Source: Streptomyces geranii (GTDB taxonomy: Bacteria > Actinomycetota > Actinomycetes > Streptomycetales > Streptomycetaceae). From it: a stretch of DNA of 64,000 nucleotides. A program made the position numbers and the translations under genes. The DNA is taken from contig NZ_KZ672952.1 of NCBI RefSeq assembly GCF_002954775.1, forward strand, positions 777,860 to 841,859, given 5' to 3'. Below the pieces are notes generated by a model. It worked only from the letters and a program-made list of their open reading frames with translations, had not been told where the DNA came from and did no database searches. Shown piece by piece: positions 36,840 to 46,333 of this stretch. Numbering within the stretch: the stretch's first letter is position 1; every line of letters starts with the position of its first letter.

Positions 36840-37874
36840 TCACACCCCGATCGTGAGCGGCCAGAGGTCGAGCGGAACGGTCTCACGGGCGTGCTCGTGT
36901 CGATCCAGAACCCGCCCGATGCGCTTGACCTGGCGCAGTGCGAGCGCGGTGTGGAGAACCTCCAGGTCGGTGATGCGTTCGACGAGCGCGGCCTGGAGCA
37001 CCTGCATGTCGGCGACCGACCGCAGCCACACCGTCAGCAGCAGGTTCGCCCGGCCACCGGTGATTCCGACGCACTGCCGCGTCTCCGGCAGTGACGCGAG
37101 CTGGGAGGTGACGGCGTCGTGCCGGGCAGGCGGTACCCGGCACCAGAGCGAGGCGGCGACCGGCCAGCCGGACAACGGCTGGGCCACCTCGCAGCGGATG
37201 ATCACACGCTTGGAGACCAGCAGCGAGTCGAGACGTCGGCGCACGGTGCTGATGCTCAGTCCGCTGGCGTCGGCGAGGTGGCTGTAGGAAGCACGGCCGT
37301 CGGCGGACAGAGCGGTCAGCAGCGGTAGGTCGCGGGACCCGATGGGGCGGGGCGTCTGTTCGACCGGCCGCGGTCCGCCGCTCAGGATCCGCTGCCGTTG
37401 GGCGGCCGTCAGCGCCCGCAGGGTCCACCGGGCGGCCTCGGCGACAATTCGCGTGGCCACCTGGGCGCGGGTACCGGTCACGCCGGGAATGACCCCCAGG
37501 TCCGTGACCAGGAACTCGGAGAGGGCAGCGAGTCCGCCGACGAGAACGGTGAGCAACAGGTCGCTGCCGCCGGTGATGTGCTCGATGGTGGCCACCCGTG
37601 TGTCGGCGGCGAGCCGTTCCGCCACGGCGTCCGCGGTTCCGGCCGCGCACCCGACCTCCACGAACACCACGAGTACCGCACCGACACCGGCCGCCCCGGG
37701 ATACACCGAGATCCACGCCCGGCCGGTCCTCACGAGACGTTGCCAACGACGGGCAGCGGTGGCCGGATCGATGTCCAGCACCGAGGCGATCAGTGTCCAG
37801 GACGCACGCGGACTGATCTGCAGCGCGTTGACAAGTTTCAGCTCCAGCTCGTCCAGTTCGACGAAATCCCGCAT
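36840..37874 (-). CDS. Lrp/AsnC-family regulator with two HTH units, second copy of this type
   Basis: A 344-residue regulator. The start is ATG 37874, with AGGAG 6 nt upstream; longer open frame to 37985 lacks a ribosome site. Two AsnC-type HTH units (about residues 6-55, LDELELKLVNALQISPRASW, and about 195-245, PLLTALSADGRASYSHLADA) alternate with two effector-type domains. The layout matches the regulator at 30855, though sequence identity is modest. It is divergent from an MFS-M20 pair and so probably controls it. Confidence 0.87.
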   Translation of the reverse strand: MRDFVELDELELKLVNALQISPRASWTLIASVLDIDPATAARRWQRLVRTGRAWISVYPGAAGVGAVLVVFVEVGCAAGTADAVAERLAADTRVATIEHITGGSDLLLTVLVGGLAALSEFLVTDLGVIPGVTGTRAQVATRIVAEAARWTLRALTAAQRQRILSGGPRPVEQTPRPIGSRDLPLLTALSADGRASYSHLADASGLSISTVRRRLDSLLVSKRVIIRCEVAQPLSGWPVAASLWCRVPPARHDAVTSQLASLPETRQCVGITGGRANLLLTVWLRSVADMQVLQAALVERITDLEVLHTALALRQVKRIGRVLDRHEHARETVPLDLWPLTIGV

Positions 37875-37976
37875 CAGACTCCTGTCAACAACATAATCCT
37901 GCACATCGGCGAGTGTAATCACACCCCTGCGCATCCTCTGTCGTGTCATTCGGGAACACACGCAAAAGGTGACGGC

Positions 37977-39332
37977 ATGGCACACATGGCAACAGATCCC
38001 AGGGTCCGGACAGCAGCTTCCACGGGCAGACGGCGAGAACTCACAGCGGCGACAGTGGGCTCGGTGGTCGAGTCCTTCGACTGGAGCATGTACGCGGTTC
38101 TGGTCCCGTTCTTCGCGGCCGAACTCTTCGGCGGCGCCGGCGCCGGCTCCCTGCTCGCGGCGTACGCGGGATTCGCCGTCGGCTTCGTCGCCCGGCCGCT
38201 GGGCAGCGTCGTGATCGGCAGGATCAGCGACGTCCGCGGGCGCCGGACGGGCTTGGTCGTGGCGATGGCCGGTATCTCCGCGGCCAGCCTGGGTCTCGCG
38301 GTGACCCCGTCGTCAGGCACGATCGGCGTGTGGGCGGGTGTCCTCGTCGTGGTGTTCCGTCTGGTGCAGGGCCTGGCTTACGGCGGCGAGGCACCGACCG
38401 TCGCCGCGTACGTCACCGAGACCGCGCCGCCCACGCGCCGGTTCCTGTTCAGCGCGGTCTCCTACAGCGGGAACGTGGTCGGTTCCCTGCTCGCCTTCGG
38501 TGTTGTAGCGATCATGTACGCGGTACTCGGCAAGGAAGGCCTGGCCGAGGGCGGCTGGCGCTGGGGCTTCGGCGCGGCCGCCCTGGTCGGCCTCGCCGCG
38601 CTGTGGGTCCGCCGGTCCGCCCCGGAGAGCGAGGACTTCCTGCGCGTGAAGGCCGAGGCTGCCCCACGCCCCGGTATCCGTGCCGCGCTGCGCGACCACC
38701 GCTGGTCCGCGCTCACCCAGCTCCTGTTCACCGTCGGCAGCACCGTCAGCTTCTACTTCTGCCTGCTCTACCTGCCCACGTACGCGGCCGGAATCGGTGC
38801 GGCGGAGCAGGCCTACGCCTCCTCGTTCATGACCCTCGTCCTGGTGTTCGTGCTGGTCGCGATGCTGGCCGGTGGCCTGGCGGCGGACCGGTTCGGCCCC
38901 CTGCGGGTGCTGCGGACCGGCCTCGCCCTTCAGCCGATGTGCCTGCCGCCGTTGCTGTACGCCATGCAGTACGGCCTGCTGCCGTTCCAGGTGGTGGCCG
39001 TGGCACTCGGTGTCCTGCTCGCTCCCCTGCTGGCGCTCGGCAACGTCCTCGCCGGAATGCTGTACCCGACAGAGGTCCGGGCGATGGCCGCGGGGCTGGT
39101 CGCCGCTGTCGGGGTGACCGCCTTCGGCGGTACGTTCCCCCTGCTGGCCGAGTGGATGCACGGCAGGGGCGCCGGCGCGGCCATTCCGTACTACGTCACC
39201 ATCTGCCTGCTGGTGCCGCTGGCCGGCCTCTTCACCATGAGACGTGTCCCGGGACTGGTCGCCGACCTGAGTTCCACCGCGCCGCTTGCCGCGACCACCA
39301 CCGGGAGGCAGGCCGACGATGTCTCTGTGTGA
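37977..39332 (+). CDS. MFS transporter, metabolite:H+ symporter (MHS) type
   Basis: A 451-residue, 12-helix transporter starting at ATG 37977, with AAAAGGTGA upstream. Features of the MHS branch: VESFDWSMYAVLVPFFAAEL at helix 1, ARPLGSVVIGRISDVRGRR as the loop 2-3 signature, and GEAPTVAAYVTETAPPTRR near helix 4-5. Family members import organic acids, betaines or amino-acid-like compounds with protons. Its end overlaps the start of the M20 gene by 14 nt, indicating coupled translation. Confidence 0.9.
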   Translation: MAHMATDPRVRTAASTGRRRELTAATVGSVVESFDWSMYAVLVPFFAAELFGGAGAGSLLAAYAGFAVGFVARPLGSVVIGRISDVRGRRTGLVVAMAGISAASLGLAVTPSSGTIGVWAGVLVVVFRLVQGLAYGGEAPTVAAYVTETAPPTRRFLFSAVSYSGNVVGSLLAFGVVAIMYAVLGKEGLAEGGWRWGFGAAALVGLAALWVRRSAPESEDFLRVKAEAAPRPGIRAALRDHRWSALTQLLFTVGSTVSFYFCLLYLPTYAAGIGAAEQAYASSFMTLVLVFVLVAMLAGGLAADRFGPLRVLRTGLALQPMCLPPLLYAMQYGLLPFQVVAVALGVLLAPLLALGNVLAGMLYPTEVRAMAAGLVAAVGVTAFGGTFPLLAEWMHGRGAGAAIPYYVTICLLVPLAGLFTMRRVPGLVADLSSTAPLAATTTGRQADDVSV

Positions 39333-40527
39333 GGACGCACGCACGCTACAGGGCGACCTCGTCGACCTGCGGCACCGCCTGCACCGCGAACCCGAGATCG
39401 GCCTCGACCTGCCACGTACCCAGGAGACGGTCCTGCGAGCGCTCGCGGGGCTGCCGCTGGAAGTCACCCTCGGCAGGAGCCTGAGCTCGGTCACCGCGGT
39501 GCTGCGAGGATACGCGCCCGGCCCGACCGTGCTGCTGCGCGGTGACATGGACGCGCTGCCCGTCACCGAGCGCACCGGTCTCCCGTACGCCGCGGCGGCC
39601 GACCGGATGCACGCGTGCGGACACGACCTGCACACGACCATGCTCGCCGGTTCGGCCCGGCTGCTGGCCGCGCACACCGACCGGCTGGCCGGGAACGTGG
39701 TGTTCATGTTCCAGCCCGGCGAAGAGGGCCAGGACGGCGCAGGCCACATGCTCCGCGAGGGAGTGCTCGAGGCCGCCGGACAACGACCGGTCGCCGCGTA
39801 CGCCCTGCACGTGACGAGTTCGGGGCTGCCGCAGGGGATGTTCACCACCCGGCGCGGTCCGATCCTGGCCGCTTCCGACACGGCCTACGTGACCGTTCGG
39901 GGCGCCGGCGGACACGGGTCCATGCCACACCTGGCGCGCGACCCGATCCCCGCCGCCTGCGAAATGGTCCTCGCCCTGCAGACCCTGGTGACCCGCTGCT
40001 TCGACGTCAACGACCCCGTGGTGGTCACCGTCGGCTCGATGCACGGCGGCACCCAGCACAACATCATCCCCGAAGAGGTGCGTTTCGAAGCGACCGTCCG
40101 CTCCTTCTCCCCCAGCGCGTGCGCTCGGGCCAGAGACGGCATCGTCCGGGTGGTGCGCGGTGTCGCGGACGCCCACGGTGTGGAGGCGGGAATCGACTAC
40201 CAGGACGGCTACCCCGCCACCGTCAACAACGCCGCCGAGGCGGAGTTCGTCGCCGACACCGTCGCCGAACTGCACGGCGAGGAGCGCTTCACCTGGGCGG
40301 CGCACCCGCAGCCGGGCGCGGAGGACTTCTCCCGGGTCCTCGACGAGATACCCGGCTCGTTCGTCGCCCTCGGTGCCACACCCTCCGACGCGGACCCGGA
40401 CAGCGCCGCCTACAACCATTCACCGCTCGCCGCCTTCGACGACGCCGTCCTCTGCGACGGCGCCGCCCTCTACGCCCACCTCGCACTCCGCCGACTGACC
40501 GTGGAGCAGTCTCTGCCGACACGCTGA
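39319..40527 (+). CDS. M20D-family amidohydrolase (hippurate hydrolase-like)
   Basis: A 402-residue metallohydrolase starting at ATG 39319, inside the last codons of the MFS gene. Motifs: LRHRLHREPEIGLDLP near the N terminus, LLRGDMDALPV, MHACGHDLHTTML and FQPGEEGQDGAGHML, with NIIPEEVRFEATVRSF and PQPGAEDFS downstream. The metal-ligand Asp, His and Glu residues are present. These enzymes cleave N-acyl amino acids or aromatic amides. Together with the MHS transporter it would form an uptake-and-hydrolysis pair controlled by the divergent Lrp-type protein. Confidence 0.92.
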   Translation: MSLCEDARTLQGDLVDLRHRLHREPEIGLDLPRTQETVLRALAGLPLEVTLGRSLSSVTAVLRGYAPGPTVLLRGDMDALPVTERTGLPYAAAADRMHACGHDLHTTMLAGSARLLAAHTDRLAGNVVFMFQPGEEGQDGAGHMLREGVLEAAGQRPVAAYALHVTSSGLPQGMFTTRRGPILAASDTAYVTVRGAGGHGSMPHLARDPIPAACEMVLALQTLVTRCFDVNDPVVVTVGSMHGGTQHNIIPEEVRFEATVRSFSPSACARARDGIVRVVRGVADAHGVEAGIDYQDGYPATVNNAAEAEFVADTVAELHGEERFTWAAHPQPGAEDFSRVLDEIPGSFVALGATPSDADPDSAAYNHSPLAAFDDAVLCDGAALYAHLALRRLTVEQSLPTR

Positions 40528-41086
40528 GAGAGACGGCTCCGAATGAGGCGGACGACTGCTCCCGCGCGAGCGCGCAACCCGACCGCGCCCCGGTCCCGGG
40601 CGCCGGGAGACACAGTTGGCCCCTTGCGAACCCGCGCAGCCCTGAGACAGGTTGGGAGTGGCGAAGTCGGCGGCGAGCACTCGGCATTGCTCCCGTGCAG
40701 CGGCTCGTTCCCCCGACACACCCGGCCGAACGGGATCCGGTCCGTGATTGCGCGGCGGTCCGCCGCTTTGACCTTGGCGCCCCGCGTATCGAAAGGGGCC
40801 GTGTCGTCCACGACCACCCCGCAGAAGGCGTCGGACTCGTGGACGGGCGGTCGTCCGTCGTGGACGTCGCCTCTCACGAGGGCACGGTGACACGCTTCTT
40901 GCACGCGGTCGGGATGACCTCGGCTCCGCAGGAACGGCTCGCCGGCGTCCTCGCCTTCGGCGGCGTCTTCAAGAGTGCCCCCCGCGTTCACGCCGACTGA
41001 GGGAAACCCCGACTTATCGCCACCAGAGCCCTGAGTGTTCCCTCTTCGATACGCCAAGGAACAGCAAAGAGCTGATGTCGGAGGGA
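40528..41086. other. Gap, possibly with decayed coding sequence
   Basis: No gene with a start and ribosome site is supportable. A rightward frame over about 40680-41000 ending in VFKSAPRVHAD has coding-like GC bias but no start and no known domain, so it may be a relic. The last bases lead into the regulon 2 promoter at 41087. Confidence 0.35.
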
Positions 41087-41136
41087 TTGCTGGCCGGGCA
41101 AGCCGGTGCTAGCTTCGCCGAACCGGTTCGACGAAG
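41087..41136 (+). promoter_or_regulatory. Regulon 2 promoter and operator O1
   Basis: TTGCTG (41087-41092), 17 nt, TAGCTT (41110-41115), then a palindrome covering 41113-41136 with core CGAACCGGTTCG (41119-41130). The palindrome extends outward to CTTCG...CGAAG with a single mismatched pair. It drives the LamG-containing glycosidase gene. Confidence 0.75.
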
Positions 41137-41235
41137 AGGGGCCGCCCGATCGCTCCCCAGGCATCAACTCCCCTACATAGAAATGCGAGTTGTAACGCCT
41201 GCCACCTCGAAGTGTTCTCCGCCTTCAGACAGGAG

Positions 41236-41255
41236 AAGTCGAATCGGTTCGACTT
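41236..41255. promoter_or_regulatory. Regulon 2 operator O2
   Basis: AAGTCGAATCGGTTCGACTT, a 20-bp palindrome with one mismatched pair, 120 bp downstream of O1 and just ahead of the glycosidase start. Position suggests a roadblock or looping partner for O1. Confidence 0.7.
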
Positions 41256-41285
41256 GCCATCCCCCAAGGATTGAGGACGACTTCC

Positions 41286-44200
41286 ATGCCATCCGCTGAC
41301 AGATCCGCCCGGCGCCTGGTTCCGGCCGCCGTGGCGGTCGCTCTCGGCGTGGGCCTGCTGACCGCACCCACCGCCCCCGCACAGGCGGCCGACACACCCG
41401 AACCCGTCGCCCGCTACACCTTCGACCAGGACGATCCCTCCTCCGGCGAGATCACCGACAGCTCCGGCAACGGCCTGTCGGCGACTCTGGTGAACGGCTC
41501 CACCGCCGAGTCCGTCGAGGGCTCGGACGGCGGCAGGGCGCTGGCCCTGCCCGGCGGAGCATCCACCTCCAGCGGGGCGTACGTCCGCCTGCCCCGCGAA
41601 GTGCTCGCCGACACCGACGATCTGACGGTCTCCGCCCGCGTGAAGTGGAGCGGCGACAAGTCGTCCTGGCAGCGGATCTTCGACCTGGGCACGAACACCA
41701 CCAAGTACCTCTTCGCCACCCCCTACGCCGGCAACGGCCTGTTGCGCACCGCTGTCACGACCGCGGGCGGGGGTGCGGAAACACAGGTGGACGGGTACGC
41801 GATGCTCCCGGCGGACGCCTGGAAGACCGTCACGGTCACCCTCGACACCTCCGCCGGCCGGCTCACCACCTACCTCGACGGCGTGGCGGTCTCCTCTGCC
41901 AAGACCGGCATCAAGGCCAAGGACCTGCTGGACAGTTCCGCCACGGCGGCCGGTTACATCGGCAAGTCCTTCTGGCCGGATCCCCTGCTCAAGGGCGCCA
42001 TCGACGACTTCACCGTGTGGCACTCGGCGCTCAGCTCCGAGCAGGTGGCCGGCACGGTCGGGGACCTGCCCACCCTCCAGGACCTCGCACAGACGTCCTT
42101 CGAGGCCCGCACCACGACCGGGACCGCCCCGTCTCTCCCCGCCGCCGTCCGCTCCACCTTCTCGGACGGCTACGACCGCGACACCCCGATCACCTGGGAC
42201 GCCGTACCGGCCGACGAGTACGCCGAACCGGGGACGTTCACCGTCGCCGGGAACGCCGCCGGACGCGAGGTGAAGGCAACCGTCACCGTGGTCCGTGAAG
42301 GCCAGCTCACCGTCGATCTCGGCTCGGACACCGGCACGTTCCACGGCGGCGCCTCGGGCACCCTCTATGGCGTGTACGGGCCGGACGTCCCCACCAACAA
42401 CCTCATCGAGGGCATGGGCCTGCGGACCGTCTCCACCAAGGCCCAGGACGGCCCCCAGCACCCCGGTGCCGACGCGCTGGAGGTGGTCAAGCCGCTGGCC
42501 GACTCCACCGACGGCGACGTGTACATCTATATGACCGACATCCACCGCGGCTTCCCCTACCAGTGGCCGGGCGACACCCCCGCGGAGAAGGTCAAGCTCT
42601 ACGAGGAGAAGATCGCCAAGCAGGTCGACCAGGTGCTGAAGCTGCCGGAGGAGTACCAGGACAACGTCGTCTTCGTGCCGTTCAACGAGCCCGAGGGCAA
42701 CATGTTCGGCACCGGCGAGTGGAGCTACAACGGCGTCAGCTGGCTCAACGACCCCGACAACTTCCTCGCCGCCTGGGACGACGCCTACAAGCTCATCAAG
42801 AGCAAGATGCCCGACGCCCGGATCTCCGGCCCCAACACCAGCATTCTGTACGACCAGGTGAAGGGCTTCCTCACCCACACCCTGGCCGCCGGAACCCTCC
42901 CACAGGTGATCACCTGGCACGAGCTCAGCCACCCGGAGGCGGTGCGCGAGAACGTCGCCAAGTACCGGGGGTGGGAAAAGGAGCTGTTCAAGGGCACCAG
43001 CCGCGAGGGCACCCAACTCCCCATCAACATCAACGAGTACGCCTTCAACTACCACACCTCCGTCCCCGGCCAGATGATCCAGTGGGTGTCCGCGATCGAG
43101 GAGTCCAAGGTGGACGCCGACATCGCCTACTGGAACATCGACGGCAATCTCTCCGACTCCGCGGTGCAGTCCAACCGCGGCAACGGCCAGTGGTGGCTGC
43201 TGAACTCGTACGCCTCGATGAGCGGACACACCGTCACGGTGACCCCGCCGTTCCCCGGCGAGAACTACACCATGCAGGGCGTCGCCACCCTCGACGAGAA
43301 GAAGAAGCAGGCCCGGCTGATCTTCGGCGGCTCCACCGGGAAGGGCCACATCACCTTCTCGGGCGTCCCGAAGAAGGTGTTCGGCAAGCGCGTGCACGCC
43401 TGGGTGCGGGAGATCGAGTGGAGCGGGCAGGTCGGGGACTCCTCCGGGCCGAAGCTGCTCACCGAGACGGACCTGAAGGTGGGGGACGACGGCACTGTAT
43501 CCGTCGACTTCGGCAGCGGTTCACTGCCGGCGCTGAAGGAGTCCTCCGCGTACGAGATCGTCCTCAGCCCGGCCGGGCAGGCGAAGGGCACGCAGTCCGC
43601 GTCGACCGTCTGGCAAGACTCGTACGAGGCGGAGGACGCCGCCCACACCGGGTCCGGCTACACGAAGAACGGGCCGGAAGGCTCGCCCCGTGACGTGTCG
43701 AAGTTCTACACCTCCGGCGGCTACAGCGTGGGCGGTCTGCGCACCGGCTCGGACATGACACTCGACTTCACGGTGGACGTGCCCGAGGACGGCACCTACG
43801 ACCTGAGCGTCTTCGCCAACTCCCTCAACACCTATGACAACGTGAAGGAGCAGGGCCCCACGAATGTCTTCCTGCGCGTGGACGGCGCGGCGGACAGCGA
43901 ACAGGAGCTCAACCTGCCGCTCGGCTACAAGTGGGTGGTGTGGGACCACACCGACACCAAGGTGAAGCTCACCAAGGGCAAGCACACCCTGACGCTCTCC
44001 GCCAGGAGCCTCGACGGCAAGCGCGTCACCAAGGGCGACGCCATCGTCGACCGCCTCACCCTCTCCCTCCCCCGCGCCTCGGCCGAAACCCAGGTCTACG
44101 AGGGCGAACTGGCCTGGCTGGACGGCGGGGCACGGCCCGTCCACGACCTGCCGAAGCACACCAAGGCCCCCGCCACCGGCTCGGGAGCGGCCCGGCTCGC

Positions 44201-44948
44201 GAAGGGCCAGACGGCGACGTTCTGGGTGTACTCACCTGCTGACCGCGAGGCGACACTCGACGTCGACACCCTCGGCGGCACGGGCGCCCGGCTGTCCGTG
44301 AACGGGCACGACGTCCTGCGCCTAGCCAAAGGCGGGAGCCGCGTGGCGGTCTCCCTGTCGGGCGGCGTCAACAAGGTGACGCTGACCGGAGGTTCGTCCA
44401 CCACCCTCGTCGACCGTCTCACGGTCACGCCGACGCAGGGCGCGCTCCCGACGCGTACGTACGAGGCGACGGACGCGAAGCTCGCGGGCTCGGCCGCGCT
44501 CACCCCGCTCAGCCTGGCCACCGGCGGAACCGCGATCACCGGCATCGGTGGCGCCCCGGGCAACGACAACACCGCGACGTTCACCGTCGCCGCCGATCGG
44601 GCAGGCCTGTACGCGCTGCGCATCCGCTACTCCAATCCGGAGCAGGCCGAGGCAACCCACTACAACCCTGACCCGCTCGCCCGATACGCCGACCTGATCG
44701 TCAACGGCGGCGAGACCCGGCGGGTCGGCTTCCCGCACAGCTTCCACCAGAACAACTTCTGGGAGCTGACCGTCCCCGTCCAGCTGAAGAAGGGGAAGAA
44801 CACGATCACCTTCCGGTCCGAGGAGCTGCCGAACTTCGACGGCACCAGCTACGCCTCGGACACCTTCCCCGGGGTACTGCTGCGCTCCCGCTACGCGCCC
44901 CTGGTCGACAAGATCACCGTCGCACCGTACGCACGGCAGACACGATGA
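41286..44948 (+). CDS. Secreted multidomain glycosidase, clan GH-A-like, with LamG and CBM-like modules
   Basis: A 1220-residue secreted protein; Sec signal ends at APAQA-ADTPEP. ATG 41286 is chosen; TTG 41271 in frame is an alternative. Order: LamG/concanavalin domain (about 45-250), Ig-like Big_4-type linker (about 260-335), catalytic domain (about 338-700), then three beta-sandwich CBM6/35-like modules (about 780-910, 930-1050 and 1055-1215). Clan GH-A hallmarks are a putative acid/base Glu468 in PFNEPEGNMF and putative nucleophile Glu584 in ININEYAFNYH. A closely similar catalytic domain occurs at 60879. I could not assign a CAZy family or substrate. Two operators of regulon 2 precede it. 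Confidence 0.82.
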   Translation: MPSADRSARRLVPAAVAVALGVGLLTAPTAPAQAADTPEPVARYTFDQDDPSSGEITDSSGNGLSATLVNGSTAESVEGSDGGRALALPGGASTSSGAYVRLPREVLADTDDLTVSARVKWSGDKSSWQRIFDLGTNTTKYLFATPYAGNGLLRTAVTTAGGGAETQVDGYAMLPADAWKTVTVTLDTSAGRLTTYLDGVAVSSAKTGIKAKDLLDSSATAAGYIGKSFWPDPLLKGAIDDFTVWHSALSSEQVAGTVGDLPTLQDLAQTSFEARTTTGTAPSLPAAVRSTFSDGYDRDTPITWDAVPADEYAEPGTFTVAGNAAGREVKATVTVVREGQLTVDLGSDTGTFHGGASGTLYGVYGPDVPTNNLIEGMGLRTVSTKAQDGPQHPGADALEVVKPLADSTDGDVYIYMTDIHRGFPYQWPGDTPAEKVKLYEEKIAKQVDQVLKLPEEYQDNVVFVPFNEPEGNMFGTGEWSYNGVSWLNDPDNFLAAWDDAYKLIKSKMPDARISGPNTSILYDQVKGFLTHTLAAGTLPQVITWHELSHPEAVRENVAKYRGWEKELFKGTSREGTQLPININEYAFNYHTSVPGQMIQWVSAIEESKVDADIAYWNIDGNLSDSAVQSNRGNGQWWLLNSYASMSGHTVTVTPPFPGENYTMQGVATLDEKKKQARLIFGGSTGKGHITFSGVPKKVFGKRVHAWVREIEWSGQVGDSSGPKLLTETDLKVGDDGTVSVDFGSGSLPALKESSAYEIVLSPAGQAKGTQSASTVWQDSYEAEDAAHTGSGYTKNGPEGSPRDVSKFYTSGGYSVGGLRTGSDMTLDFTVDVPEDGTYDLSVFANSLNTYDNVKEQGPTNVFLRVDGAADSEQELNLPLGYKWVVWDHTDTKVKLTKGKHTLTLSARSLDGKRVTKGDAIVDRLTLSLPRASAETQVYEGELAWLDGGARPVHDLPKHTKAPATGSGAARLAKGQTATFWVYSPADREATLDVDTLGGTGARLSVNGHDVLRLAKGGSRVAVSLSGGVNKVTLTGGSSTTLVDRLTVTPTQGALPTRTYEATDAKLAGSAALTPLSLATGGTAITGIGGAPGNDNTATFTVAADRAGLYALRIRYSNPEQAEATHYNPDPLARYADLIVNGGETRRVGFPHSFHQNNFWELTVPVQLKKGKNTITFRSEELPNFDGTSYASDTFPGVLLRSRYAPLVDKITVAPYARQTR

Positions 44949-45620
44949 GATGACCCCCACCAGTGGCGGTGCGGCGCGCTGAGTGATCTTGACAGTGTGT
45001 GGTGTGGCTTGGGTGGGCGACCTGATGGGAGGGGTTGCCATGGTGATGAAGCCGCTATTGGTGGAGCCATCACCGGCCCAAGTCTCCGCGTACGACGGCA
45101 GTTACGGTCCCGGGATCCGGTGCACCGATTCCTCGATGCAGGGTTCGAGGCCCTGGACGAGACCGCGGCCCAAGGTGTCGTCCAGACTCTTCCGGCACTG
45201 GCCGAGCCTCTGCCCCGCGACCGCGGCGTCGACCTCGATTCCTCCTGGTCGTCGGCGTTGCTGCACCCGGATGGTTTCCGCTGGAGACGCGCCCGGGGCA
45301 GCATCCGGCACCGGCCGACCCGGCCCTCCAGACCGCCGCTTGATAGCTGCTGGAGGGTCTACGGCTGTACGGCTGAGGTCCGAAGTCGGCGTCGAGAACC
45401 TGTACTTCCGGCCTTGAGGCCGACGCATCAAGTTGTTCGGCCTCAAGATCCGGGTTGATGAACAACTTCCCCGCGCCAAGACTCGTTACTGACCAGCGGG
45501 TTTGCGTTGCGGGCGCTCAGCGTCGGCTTCGACAGCTGGTCCTCGACCTTCCAGCCCGTCGTCGCGCAACGCTGCCGGGGCCGGGGCTGGACGGGACCCA
45601 CCCAGGAGGACCACCAGCCA
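44949..45620. other. Gap with no supportable gene; weak hairpin near 45413-45447
   Basis: Short open frames in both directions lack ribosome sites and recognisable domains. CTTGAGGCCG (45413-45422) can pair with CGGCCTCAAG (45438-45447). The base composition is less codon-biased than in flanking genes, which suits relic or inserted DNA at the edge of the block that splits regulon 2. Confidence 0.4.
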
Positions 45621-46256
45621 ATGGCATTCACGCGTCTGAAGAACAGATCCATCAAGGGCCGAGCGGCCGGGACCATCGCAGTTCTCACCCTCGGGGCTTC
45701 GCTGATCGCCGCCCCCAGCGCCTCGGCGGACACCGATCCGGGCCCCGCCCGGCTGCTGCAGGCATGCAACAACCATGAGACCGACGTCTGCGAGTTCCAC
45801 CCCCAGAGCTACACCAGCTACATCGGCCCGATCCACACGGTTGGCGACCTGCTCTACAACTGCGGCAGAAACGTCAATACGACCACGGTCAACTGGACGG
45901 ACACGACCGGCTCCACCAACTCCGTCGGCGTCAGTCTCGGCGCGAGCATGGAGATCGAGAAGATCTTCAAGATCGAGATAGAAACCACCTACACCCACAC
46001 CTGGCTGACCTCGCACACGACGGGTCAGACGACCACGATCAACGTCTCGCCGGGCGACGTCGGATGGATCAAGCGCGGCACCGCCAAGCAGCAGGCCACG
46101 GGCTGGTGGGAAATCCACTTCGGCAAGCGCTTCTACGGCCACTACATCTGGTACATCAACAACTACAAGGAGTCCGGTCCCACCGGGAAGACCGGATTCG
46201 TCGCCCCCGACGACCGCGTGATGACCTCCGCCGAGCGCTCGTCCCACTGCCGCTGA
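45621..46256 (+). CDS. Small secreted protein with aerolysin/ETX-MTX2-like strand pattern
   Basis: A 211-residue protein from ATG 45621, with AGGAGG upstream. A Sec signal peptide ends at PSASA-DTDPG. Mature residues have Cys in LLQACNNHETDVCEFHP, LYNCGRN and a terminal SSHCR, suggesting disulfides. The centre is a run of alternating Ser/Thr-rich strands (TTTVNWTDTTGSTNSVGVSL, then EIEKIFKIEIETTYTHTW and TTTINVSPGDVGWIKRG). That rhythm, including the late Pro-Gly turn and Trp, recalls the stem and body strands of aerolysin-type beta-pore-forming proteins. This is pattern recognition only. It could equally be a Streptomyces secreted protein of unknown function. Confidence 0.75.
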   Translation: MAFTRLKNRSIKGRAAGTIAVLTLGASLIAAPSASADTDPGPARLLQACNNHETDVCEFHPQSYTSYIGPIHTVGDLLYNCGRNVNTTTVNWTDTTGSTNSVGVSLGASMEIEKIFKIEIETTYTHTWLTSHTTGQTTTINVSPGDVGWIKRGTAKQQATGWWEIHFGKRFYGHYIWYINNYKESGPTGKTGFVAPDDRVMTSAERSSHCR

Positions 46257-46333
46257 GCAACCACCTCCTCCCGCCGTCTGCGCCGGCCCCCCTCCGGGCC
46301 GGGGCAGGCGGCGGGCCTCCTGAGGGAACAGAC

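Noticed and set aside
40680..41000. Rightward frame ending VFKSAPRVHAD considered as a gene
   Set aside because: No start codon with a ribosome site and no recognisable domain; kept only as a possible relic in the gap entry.
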